Shown here piece by piece: positions 8,903 through 15,915 of a DNA stretch of 64,000 bases. Within the stretch, counting starts at the first letter, position 1. Every line of letters begins with the position of its first letter. A model generated the notes under the pieces. It was not told the origin of the DNA, searched no databases, and was given only the letters and a program-made list of their open reading frames with translations. The DNA is from Deinococcus hopiensis KR-140 (lineage in GTDB: Bacteria > Deinococcota > Deinococci > Deinococcales > Deinococcaceae). Position numbers and translations under genes: made by a program. The stretch spans positions 33,700-97,699 of the forward strand of contig CALPYF020000014.1 of the NCBI GenBank assembly GCA_943327755.2, given 5' to 3'.

Positions 8903-9196
8903 GTGTTCAACCTGTTCCGCAAAGCGCCCGCCAATCCGAACGTGAAACAGGACGACCCGCAGACGTACCGCGTGCGCGTCCGCACCCGCCCCCACGGAGA
9001 GGTCGTGGAGTTCCGCTTCACCAAGGGCGCGCACATCGGCGTCGACGACGACGGCACGTACCTCTTCCGCAAACCGGTCGTGAGCCCGCAGCACTTCGAC
9101 CGGGGTGAACTGCTCGTGCGCTTTGACCGCAGTTACCGGGTCACGGCGACCGAGGGCGAGAACGTGGAGTTCATCCCGGTCGGCGACTGGGAGTAG
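8903..9196 (+). CDS. conserved-looking 97-residue protein of unknown function
   Basis: Begins MFNLFRKAPANPNVKQDDPQ from a GTG with CGGAGG 10 bases upstream. TATCCT at 8877-8882 is a likely -10, giving a short leader. The sequence is charged, rich in beta-branched residues and soluble, with no signal peptide or membrane segment. I recognise no domain. It stands alone between the GGDEF-EAL gene (divergent) and the convergent deacetylase gene. Confidence 0.7.
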   Translation: MFNLFRKAPANPNVKQDDPQTYRVRVRTRPHGEVVEFRFTKGAHIGVDDDGTYLFRKPVVSPQHFDRGELLVRFDRSYRVTATEGENVEFIPVGDWE

Positions 9197-9200
9197 GGAT

Positions 9201-9220
9201 GCGGGGCCGGGGCGCCCCGC
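9201..9220. terminator. bidirectional hairpin between convergent genes
   Basis: GCGGGGC (9201-9207) pairs with GCCCCGC (9214-9220) across a 6-base loop, filling the 24-base gap between the two stop codons. There is no T tract. Confidence 0.5.
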
Positions 9221-9898
9221 CTACCTCACCTCGTGGAAGGTTTCCTCGGTCACGCGCTGCGGGAACTTGCGGATGAAGTCCACGGTGCTCAGCGCCTGCG
9301 TGCGGTGACAGGCGATGGCCTGGAGCTTACGCACGATGAAGGGCGTCACGTCGTGCCGGACGTTCGGCGGCAGCCACTCGGCGCGCAGCGCCTCGTTCTC
9401 CGGGGCCGTGTCCGACGCGTAGTACCACAGCCGGGGCCGCTCGCCTTCGGGCAGGGCGTCCCAGGCGGCCTTCACGGCGCGGTGCGTGGTCACGTGGTCC
9501 GGGTGGCCGTTGCTGCCGTTCGGGGGGAAGGTCAGCACCACCTCGGGCCGCAGACGCACCATCGCCTCGCGCGCCACCTCGGTCAGGGCCTCCATGGGCT
9601 GATCTTTGAGGTACTTGTCCGGGAAGCGGTGGTGCTCGAAGACACTGCCGCCCGCCTGCGCCCCGGGCGTGGTCAGCCCGATGACCTCCAGGCACGCGGC
9701 GAGTTCCACCTCGCGCATGCGCGCCAGTTCCTCGGGCGTGTCGCACAGGCCCAGCGTGCGGCCCGCCTCGCCGCGCGTCAGGGTCACCAGCCCGCAGGGC
9801 GACCCGGCCTCCAGGTGCCCCATCAGGGTGCCGGACGCGCCGTACACCTCGTCGTCCGGGTGCGGCACGATCAGCAGCAGTTTCAGTCCGTCACTCAT
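9221..9898 (-). CDS. PIG-L/LmbE deacetylase, BshB2-like
   Basis: 225 residues. The zinc motif PHPDDEVYGASGTL near residue 11 and NGHPDHVTTHRAV near 134 define the PIG-L family. The wording of the first motif and the following TLTRGEAGRTLG are closest to bacillithiol deacetylase BshB2, which removes acetyl from GlcNAc-malate (or from bacillithiol conjugates). Deinococcus is known to make bacillithiol, but other N-acetylglucosaminyl substrates cannot be excluded. The start MSDGLKLLLIVPHPDD at 9898 is fixed by TATGCT 6 bases upstream. It is divergent from three tandem-GNAT genes. Confidence 0.72.
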   Translation of the reverse strand: MSDGLKLLLIVPHPDDEVYGASGTLMGHLEAGSPCGLVTLTRGEAGRTLGLCDTPEELARMREVELAACLEVIGLTTPGAQAGGSVFEHHRFPDKYLKDQPMEALTEVAREAMVRLRPEVVLTFPPNGSNGHPDHVTTHRAVKAAWDALPEGERPRLWYYASDTAPENEALRAEWLPPNVRHDVTPFIVRKLQAIACHRTQALSTVDFIRKFPQRVTEETFHEVR

Positions 9899-9904
9899 CC
9901 GCCC

Positions 9905-9910
9905 AGCATA
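9905..9910 (-). promoter_or_regulatory. -10-like TATGCT of a predicted leaderless gene
   Basis: Reads TATGCT on the minus strand and ends exactly 6 bases before the ATG at 9898, leaving no room for a Shine-Dalgarno. Confidence 0.55.
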
Positions 9911-10122
9911 GGCCCGCGCGCGCGTCACCGCGTGGGGCACGCCCCGGGTACGCGGCTTCGCATGCGCCGCCTGCCGCTGCTCGCCCTTGCCCTTCGGGCG
10001 GCGCGGACCACGTGAGCAGCGGATGCGGCTTCAAGCGGCCCCGCTGACACGCCGGGGGTGTGGAAACGGCGTAGGCGTGCTGGCGGATGCGGCCCGTGCC
10101 GGGCGGCCCGCATGATGGGCGC

Positions 10123-11160
10123 ATGACCGCCCCACAGCCCTTCACGCTGCGCGAACCGCGCAAACCCGACGATTTTCCCGGTGTGGCGGCGGTCCTGAAC
10201 GCCGCCGATCCCGACTGGCCGGTCACCCCGGACCTCCTGAGCGTCTGGGACGCCGCGCACGACCCGGGCCTGTACCGCCTGGAGCTGGTGGCCGAACAGG
10301 CGGGCCGCATCGTGGGCGCGGGGCAGATCGGACATGACGATTTCGCCTTCGAGGAGTGGCGCTACTTCGGCGGGATCACCGTTCACCCGGACGCCCGCGG
10401 GCAGGGCGTCGGAACGGCGCTGTACGGCGCGCTGATGGATGTCCTGCGGGCCCGGGGCGCGCAGGACATCCGCACCATGCTCAGCGATCAGGACCGCGAC
10501 GCGCCGGGCCGGGCGTTCCTGGCCGCGCGGGGCTACGTGCGCACCTGGGACCGCTACGAGTCGCGCCTGCACACGGCCGACGCCGACCTGAGCGCGTTCG
10601 ACGACCTGATGACCGCCGTGGCGCAGGGCGGGGTGCAGCTGCGCTCGGTGGCGGACCTGGCGGGCGACCCGGCGCGGGACCGGCGCCTGTGGGAACTCGA
10701 CTGGCGCCTCTTCCAGGACGTGCCGATGGGCCAGGCGCTCACGCGGCGCCCCTTCGAGGCGTGGGTGAAGCAGGAACTGGACGACCCGACCTTCAGCCAC
10801 GAGCTGTCATTCGTGGCGGTGCGCCCGGACGTGAACGACCCGCAGACCGGTCCGTACGTGGGCTACAGCACCCTGATGCGCAACCCGGCGGGCTTCTATG
10901 TCATCGGCATGACCGGCGTGCGCCGCGAGGACCGTGGGCGGGGCGTGGCCAAAGCCCTGAAGGTCGCCGCGATGCGCGCCCTGGCCGCCGCCGGGGGCGG
11001 CGAGATCCGCACGTTCAACGACCCGCCCAACAAGGCGATGCTGGGCATGAACCGCGCGCTGGGCTTCCGGCGCGGCCCGACCCGCAGCCGCTACGAACTG
11101 CACCTGGACCCCGTGACGGGCGAGCGCCGCCCGGTGCCGGTGCCCGAGGAGCTGGCGTGA
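10123..11160 (+). CDS. tandem-GNAT acetyltransferase, paralogue 1
   Basis: 345 residues with two GNAT domains. The first has ITVHPDARGQGVGTALYGALM (acetyl-CoA loop) near residue 85. The second has MTGVRREDRGRGVAKALKVAA near residue 265, followed by TFNDPPNKAMLGMNRALGF. The two-domain layout and the C-terminal TxNxxxNxxMLxxNxxLGF pattern recall mycothiol synthase MshD and related proteins. The substrate is unknown. The ATG at 10123 has CATGAT 6 bases upstream. Its stop overlaps the next gene by GTGA. Confidence 0.82.
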   Translation: MTAPQPFTLREPRKPDDFPGVAAVLNAADPDWPVTPDLLSVWDAAHDPGLYRLELVAEQAGRIVGAGQIGHDDFAFEEWRYFGGITVHPDARGQGVGTALYGALMDVLRARGAQDIRTMLSDQDRDAPGRAFLAARGYVRTWDRYESRLHTADADLSAFDDLMTAVAQGGVQLRSVADLAGDPARDRRLWELDWRLFQDVPMGQALTRRPFEAWVKQELDDPTFSHELSFVAVRPDVNDPQTGPYVGYSTLMRNPAGFYVIGMTGVRREDRGRGVAKALKVAAMRALAAAGGGEIRTFNDPPNKAMLGMNRALGFRRGPTRSRYELHLDPVTGERRPVPVPEELA

Positions 11161-12149
11161 ACGCCTCTTCCGTCACGCCGACCTTCACCGTGCGCGCCGC
11201 CACGGCCGCCGACCACGCGGCGCTGGCCGACCTGATGACGGCCGTGAATCCCCGGCACCCCCTGAGCGTCACGGCGCTGGAACACCACCTCCACTCGCTG
11301 CGCACCCACCCGCTGGGCCTGCACGTGGCGCTGTGGGTGGCCGACCGGGCGGGCGAGGTGCTGGGGGTGGCGTCGGCCATGCAGTTCGGCGGGATGTTCC
11401 ACCCGGACCGCTACCACGCCGAGATCGGCGTGCACCCCGGGCACCGGCGGCAGGGCGTGGGCGCGGCGCTGGCCGGGACGCTCACCGCGCACCTGGAGGA
11501 CCGCGGCGCGCGCGAGGTGCTGGCCGGCGCGTACGAGGACGAGCCCGCCAGCCTGCACTTCCTGGAGACGCGGGGCTTCACCGAGGTGATGCGCTTCTTC
11601 GACAACGTGCTGGACATGGCGGACTTCGACGCGGACGCCTGGGCCACCCGCGCGCCGCTGCCCGCCGGGGTGCGGATCGTCAGCTACGCCGACCTCAGCG
11701 CCGAACTGGGTGAGGATGCCGCGAGGGACGCGTACTACCACGGCTTCCTGGCTGCCCGGGCGGACGTGCCGCGCACCGCGCCCGCCACGCCGGTCAGCCC
11801 CGAGGATTTCCGGCAGCGGCTGGCGTCCCCGCGCTTCCTGCCGCGCGGCACGCTGCTGGCCGTCACGCCGGACGGCAGCGTCGCCGCGCTGTCCGAACTG
11901 GAACAGGAGGACGACCAGCCGGGGCGCCTAAACACCGGCCTGACCGGCACGCACCGCGACTGGCGGCGCCAGGGACTGGCCCTGGCCCTGAAGGTGGCCG
12001 CGCTGCGCGTGGCACGGGACCTGGGCGCGCGGGAGGTCTGGACCGGGAACGCCACCACGAACCGGCCCATGCTGGCCCTGAACGAGCGCCTCGGCTTCCG
12101 GCCGCGCGTCGCGTGGATCGAGATGAAACGCGGGGGTCTGACAGAATGA
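11157..12149 (+). CDS. tandem-GNAT acetyltransferase, paralogue 2
   Basis: 330 residues, GTG start overlapping the stop of paralogue 1. Domain one has IGVHPGHRRQGVGAALAGTL. Domain two has LTGTHRDWRRQGLALALKVAA, then VWTGNATTNRPMLALNERLGF. It is clearly related to its two neighbours along its whole length, so the trio arose by gene duplication. Substrate unknown. Confidence 0.82.
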   Translation: MNASSVTPTFTVRAATAADHAALADLMTAVNPRHPLSVTALEHHLHSLRTHPLGLHVALWVADRAGEVLGVASAMQFGGMFHPDRYHAEIGVHPGHRRQGVGAALAGTLTAHLEDRGAREVLAGAYEDEPASLHFLETRGFTEVMRFFDNVLDMADFDADAWATRAPLPAGVRIVSYADLSAELGEDAARDAYYHGFLAARADVPRTAPATPVSPEDFRQRLASPRFLPRGTLLAVTPDGSVAALSELEQEDDQPGRLNTGLTGTHRDWRRQGLALALKVAALRVARDLGAREVWTGNATTNRPMLALNERLGFRPRVAWIEMKRGGLTE

Positions 12150-13102
12150 TCACCGTGACCCCGCTGGCGGCGCACGAGTGGGACGCGGCGGCCGCCATCC
12201 TGACCGGCGCGAACCCGCACGAGCCCCTGACCGGCGGGGAATACCGCCGCCAGATGCAGGAGCAGCAGGACTGGGGCCACGGGTGGGCAGCGCTCGTGGC
12301 GCGGGCCGGGGCCGAGGTGCTGGGCGTGGCCGGGTACCACCAGAATCCCGGCTCGTTCCACCCGCGCCGCTACGGGCTGGATCTGGCGGTCGCGCCGGGC
12401 GCGCAGGGACGCGGGGTCGGCGCGGCCCTCTGGACGGCACTGGACGCCGGGCTGCGCGCGCGGGGCGCCGAGTCCGCCCGCATCCTGGCGCGCGAGGATC
12501 ACCCGGTCGCGCCGGGGTTCCTGACGCGCCGGGGCTTTCGCGGGGACAGGCGGTACTTCATGTCCACCCTGAGCGTCCCGGATTTCGACCCGAGCCCGTA
12601 TGCCCCCCTGGAAGACCGCGTGCGCGCCCGGGGCGTCCGCATCCGCTCGCTGACCGAACTGCGCGCGGCCGGAACGCCAGAGCTCACGGGTCGTCTGCAC
12701 GCCCTGATGAGCGACGTGCGGCAGGACGTTCCCCGCGCCGAACCCGCCACGCCCCTGAGCCGCGCCGTGTTCGAGGACGCGGTGCTGGGCGACCCCGGCC
12801 TCCTGCCGGACGCGTACCTGATCGCCGAGGTGGACGGGACCTGGATCGGTCAGACCGCCTGCTTCCGCAGCGGCGCCAGCCCGGACCTGCTCACCGGCCT
12901 GACCGGCGTGACCCGCCCCTGGCGTGGGCAGGGTGTCGCCACGGCGCTGAAACTCGCCGCGATCCGCGCCGCCCGCACCCACGGGGCCCCCGCCATCCGC
13001 ACCGACAACGCCAGCGACAACGCGCCCATGCTGGCCATCAACGACCGCCTGGGCTTCGTGCGCGAGCCGGCCACCGTGTCCTACGTGATTCGCCTCGGGT
13101 AA
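12146..13102 (+). CDS. tandem-GNAT acetyltransferase, paralogue 3
   Basis: 318 residues, ATG overlapping the previous stop by ATGA. Domain one has LAVAPGAQGRGVGAALWTAL. Domain two has LTGVTRPWRGQGVATALKLAA and TDNASDNAPMLAINDRLGF. Together the three overlapping genes form one co-translated operon ending at a strong hairpin at 13114. Confidence 0.82.
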   Translation: MITVTPLAAHEWDAAAAILTGANPHEPLTGGEYRRQMQEQQDWGHGWAALVARAGAEVLGVAGYHQNPGSFHPRRYGLDLAVAPGAQGRGVGAALWTALDAGLRARGAESARILAREDHPVAPGFLTRRGFRGDRRYFMSTLSVPDFDPSPYAPLEDRVRARGVRIRSLTELRAAGTPELTGRLHALMSDVRQDVPRAEPATPLSRAVFEDAVLGDPGLLPDAYLIAEVDGTWIGQTACFRSGASPDLLTGLTGVTRPWRGQGVATALKLAAIRAARTHGAPAIRTDNASDNAPMLAINDRLGFVREPATVSYVIRLG

Positions 13103-13113
13103 CAGGGAGGGAC

Positions 13114-13146
13114 GGGGGCGGTTGCCAGCTGCGGCTGGCCGCCCCC
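13114..13146 (+). terminator. hairpin after the GNAT operon
   Basis: GGGGGCGG (13114-13121) pairs with CCGCCCCC (13139-13146), with an inner CCAGC/GCTGG stem. It lies 12 bases after the operon stop and 12 bases before the next promoter. No T run follows. Confidence 0.55.
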
Positions 13147-13158
13147 GCTCCGTCCGCG

Positions 13159-13164
13159 TAAGCT
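13159..13164 (+). promoter_or_regulatory. -10-like TAAGCT of a predicted leaderless gene
   Basis: TAAGCT followed by 6 bases and the GTG start at 13171. There is no space for a ribosome binding site. Confidence 0.5.
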
Positions 13165-13170
13165 GGGGGC

Positions 13171-13881
13171 GTGCTGCTAAGTATCGACTGGGACGCCTTC
13201 TCCGGCACGCGGGAACTGGTGTTCGACGCGCCGGTCTGGGGCACCCGCGACCTCGACGCTGACCGGTACGGCGCGTGGGTGGACCGCGCGCGGCGGCGGG
13301 GCGGCGCCGCACCGGAGCGTGGTGCCGGGCCGGCAGACTGGGCGGCGCTGGACGCGGACTTCCCGCTGTACCCCGGCTGGGAGGCCCTGCGCGCGTATGC
13401 GGGCGTCCCGGCGTTCGTGACCCTCAGCCACGCGGACGCCTGGACGTGGCTGGAACAGTATCCGGGCCTGGACGTGCTGAACCTCGACTCGCACCATGAC
13501 CTGGCCAGTCGCAGCGGCGACCCCGCACGCGTGCGCCCCGGCAACTGGGTGGGCCTGGGGCTGGCGCGCGGGCTGATCCGCACCGTCACGACTCTGTACC
13601 CGGACTGGCACGCGGACCTGCCCGTCGCGGAGGGTTTCGACCTGGCGCGCACGCACACCGAGATCCGTGACCTGCTGCCCCCCGCGGTCCTGGACCGCGT
13701 GACCCTGACCCGGCAGGGGCGTCCGGGTGACGCGCTGCCCGATCCGGCGCAGGTCACGTCACTGCTGCTCGTGCAGTCCCCGGCCTGGACGAACCCGGCG
13801 CATGACCCGGCGCTGCTGGCCCTGGCCGCCCATCTGGAGGCGCAGGTGATCGCCGCGCCCCTCCCCCGAATGGACAGGTGA
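13171..13881 (+). CDS. hypothetical protein with arginase-like metal motif
   Basis: 236 residues starting at GTG (MLLSIDWDAFSG). LLSIDWDAF near the N-terminus and VLNLDSHHDLASR near residue 105 resemble the Asp/His metal ligands of the arginase/deacetylase fold, and of the UPF0489 group. Other arginase motifs are not obvious, so the enzymatic role is open. No signal peptide or membrane segment is visible. It is a single-gene unit between the GNAT operon and a long leader region. Confidence 0.6.
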   Translation: MLLSIDWDAFSGTRELVFDAPVWGTRDLDADRYGAWVDRARRRGGAAPERGAGPADWAALDADFPLYPGWEALRAYAGVPAFVTLSHADAWTWLEQYPGLDVLNLDSHHDLASRSGDPARVRPGNWVGLGLARGLIRTVTTLYPDWHADLPVAEGFDLARTHTEIRDLLPPAVLDRVTLTRQGRPGDALPDPAQVTSLLLVQSPAWTNPAHDPALLALAAHLEAQVIAAPLPRMDR

Positions 13882-14204
13882 CGGGAAACTGGTTCGATCT
13901 TAAGCGGCTGGCGTGCTATCCAGTCAGATGACACGGGTTCCGTTCGGTTCGCTGGCCGGTCGCGACGGCACCGGTCGGGCCACCCACGCCCGGAACCCGT
14001 CTCGCTTCCCCCCGGCAGGACCGCGCTCCGAGTCGCGCCTGCTGGGCCTGAACGGACTCACCAGTCCACCGGAGTCTGCCTGGTCCCCATGCACCGACGG
14101 GGTACGCCCCGGACCATCCCCCCGAGAGGGGCAGGCGACGCCGCACGCGAAGCCGTAAAATTTTTCACAGCTCGGCCCCACGCCACACAGGAGGGCTCCA
14201 GACC
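13882..14204 (+). other. 323-base gap: likely long structured 5' leader of the Nudix-like gene
   Basis: No convincing ORF. ACGGGTTCCG (13933-13942) pairs perfectly with CGGAACCCGT (13991-14000). Inside it CCGGT (13956-13960) pairs with ACCGG (13970-13974). TATCCA near 13917 could be a -10 element. The last 50 bases contain the AT-rich AAAATTTTT and then AGGAGG before the ATG at 14205. It could be a leader RNA, a small RNA or a terminator of the preceding gene. Confidence 0.35.
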
Positions 14205-14702
14205 ATGCCAATCACCGAACAGACCCAGACCGCCTATCAGGTGGGTGCCTTCGCCCTGATCCACCACCAGGGCGCCTACCTGATCACCCGGCCCCTCGCG
14301 CCCCTCCAGCCCGGCGCGCAGGGCCTGCCCGGCCTGATCCTCAACGCCGACCCGGGCAGCAACCCGGTCGAACTGCACCTGCGCCGCGTGATCCGCGAGC
14401 AGGTCAAACTGGTCGTCGGCGACCTGCGCCTGGTCGGCTCGTACGCCGCGCGCAGCCTGCCCGGCAGCCGCGCCGACGCCCGGCTGCACCTGATCTTCGG
14501 CACCGAGTACAGCGCCGGCATTCTGGAGGTCGACGCGGCGCAGCTCAGCGCCGCCGAGTGGATTCCCCGCCACGAGCTGCTCGAGCAGGGTGGGGCGCCC
14601 GACTGGCTCCAGGCTGCCCTGCGCGAATACGAGATCAACCTCCCCCCGGCCACGCCCGCCACCGCCCTGCGCTCCCGGCTGGGCTTCATGCGCCGCCGCT
14701 GA
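14205..14702 (+). CDS. Nudix-fold protein with a degenerate Nudix box
   Basis: 165 residues. The order of segments (AFALIHHQGAYLITRP, then a would-be Nudix box, then LHLIFGTEYSAG and AAEWIPRHEL) matches the Nudix fold. The box should read G-x5-E-x7-REUxEExGU. Here residues 57-72 read ELHLRRVIREQVKLVV, so R64-E65 remain but the two metal-binding glutamates after them are gone. It is probably catalytically dead and may act as a ligand sensor or scaffold. Strong AGGAGG precedes the ATG. Confidence 0.6.
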   Translation: MPITEQTQTAYQVGAFALIHHQGAYLITRPLAPLQPGAQGLPGLILNADPGSNPVELHLRRVIREQVKLVVGDLRLVGSYAARSLPGSRADARLHLIFGTEYSAGILEVDAAQLSAAEWIPRHELLEQGGAPDWLQAALREYEINLPPATPATALRSRLGFMRRR

Positions 14703-14947
14703 GCCCCACGCCGTCGCCGGCTTCACAGGCGCCGCGTCTCTCCCCATCCTCTTTGCAGGCACGTTGGACGGCCGCTCTGCGAGTCACGTCCGTTCAGAGC
14801 AACTGGTTGGAACCCACCGGTCAACCGCAGTCCGTGTGACGCTATGCTGGGCGACTGGCCCCGGCGTGCCGGCGCCTGCCCGCCTTCCCCGTTCCGTCTC
14901 GTCCCGCTTGACCTGTCCTGTCGATCCCGGGTTTCCAGAGGTTTTTC

Positions 14948-15487
14948 ATGTCCACCCCATCCAAGGCGGCGCTGCCGCTGCTGCTGATCGCCCTGTACGC
15001 CCTGAGCATCCTGCTGGCGAACCTGACGCTGAACACCTTCATTCCGCTGCCGGTGTACGGCCTGCTCAGTGTCGGCACGATCTTCTTCGCGGCCGTGTTC
15101 ACGCTGCGCGACCGCATCCACCGCGCGGGCGGCCTGAACGCCGTGTACATCGCCATCGCGGCGGCGCTGATCGTGAACACGGTCGTCGCCTTGCTCACGG
15201 GCACCCCGTGGCGCTTCGTGGGCGCCAGCTTCCTGGCGATCCTGGCCGGGGAACTCGCGGACACCGCCGTGTACCAGCGGCTCATGGGGCGCAGCTGGTG
15301 GACCCGGGTGCTGGCCAGCAACGCCGTGAGCGTCCCGCTGGACAGCGTGCTGTTCAACCTGCTGGCCTTCTGGGGCGACATGCCGCCCGCGCAGATCGCG
15401 CAGATCATCTTTGCGGACGTCGTGATCAAGTACCTGATCGCCGCGCTGTTCGCCATCCGCGTCCGGCACGCCGCCCGCACCGCCTGA
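14948..15487 (+). CDS. VUT-family integral membrane transporter (YhhQ-like)
   Basis: 179 residues with about five to six membrane helices. VUT/YhhQ proteins import queuosine precursors such as preQ0/preQ1 in bacteria, and segments such as FLAILAGELADTAVYQRL and VLASNAVSVPLDSVLFNLLAF match that family. The substrate here is inferred from family only. TATGCT at 14843-14848 may be the -10 element, leaving a leader of about 90 bases in which I found no recognisable preQ1 riboswitch. The Shine-Dalgarno AGAGG is weak. Confidence 0.7.
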   Translation: MSTPSKAALPLLLIALYALSILLANLTLNTFIPLPVYGLLSVGTIFFAAVFTLRDRIHRAGGLNAVYIAIAAALIVNTVVALLTGTPWRFVGASFLAILAGELADTAVYQRLMGRSWWTRVLASNAVSVPLDSVLFNLLAFWGDMPPAQIAQIIFADVVIKYLIAALFAIRVRHAARTA

Positions 15488-15505
15488 CCTGCACGACCTG
15501 AACGG

Positions 15506-15913
15506 TCAGGTCCGGCGGGGCTTCTTCCGGGCCGCCTGCGCCTGCTCGTTCGCGGCGGCGGCGGCCCGGATCAGGTCGCGGAAGGCCGCCTCGTCCAGCG
15601 TGGCCCCCTCGGGCAGGTCGATGGCGCGGCGGGCGTTCCCGTCCAGGCTGGCGTTGAACAGCCCGGCCGGGTCGGGCAGGCTGGCCCCGCGCGGAAACGT
15701 GAGCTTCACTGCCCGCGCGTAGGACTCGCCGGTACACACGACGCCCGCATGCTCCCAGACCGGCACGCCGGGCGAGGTGGCCTTGGCCCACTTCACCCTC
15801 TCCTGCACGCCGGGCAGCGCCGCCCGGATCAGGGTGCGGACGCAGCGCAGGGTGTCGCCACGCCAGTCCGTCAGGGCCTCGATGCGCTCGGTCACGGGGT
15901 CGGGAGTCGTCAC
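15506..15913 (-). CDS. DUF1801-family protein
   Basis: 135 residues from a GTG at 15913, two bases after the stop of the GH31 gene, so co-transcribed with it. ERVKWAKATSPGVPVWEHAG and AVKLTFPRGASLPDPAGLFN fit the DUF1801 (YdhG/YjbR-like) fold, whose function is not established. The tail EQAQAARKKPRRT is basic. There is no obvious link to sugar metabolism beyond the operon. Confidence 0.65.
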   Translation of the reverse strand: MTTPDPVTERIEALTDWRGDTLRCVRTLIRAALPGVQERVKWAKATSPGVPVWEHAGVVCTGESYARAVKLTFPRGASLPDPAGLFNASLDGNARRAIDLPEGATLDEAAFRDLIRAAAAANEQAQAARKKPRRT

Positions 15914-15915
15914 AA

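Noticed and set aside
14703..14947. Possible preQ1 riboswitch before the VUT transporter
   Set aside because: No recognisable preQ1 aptamer core or pseudoknot pattern in the leader.
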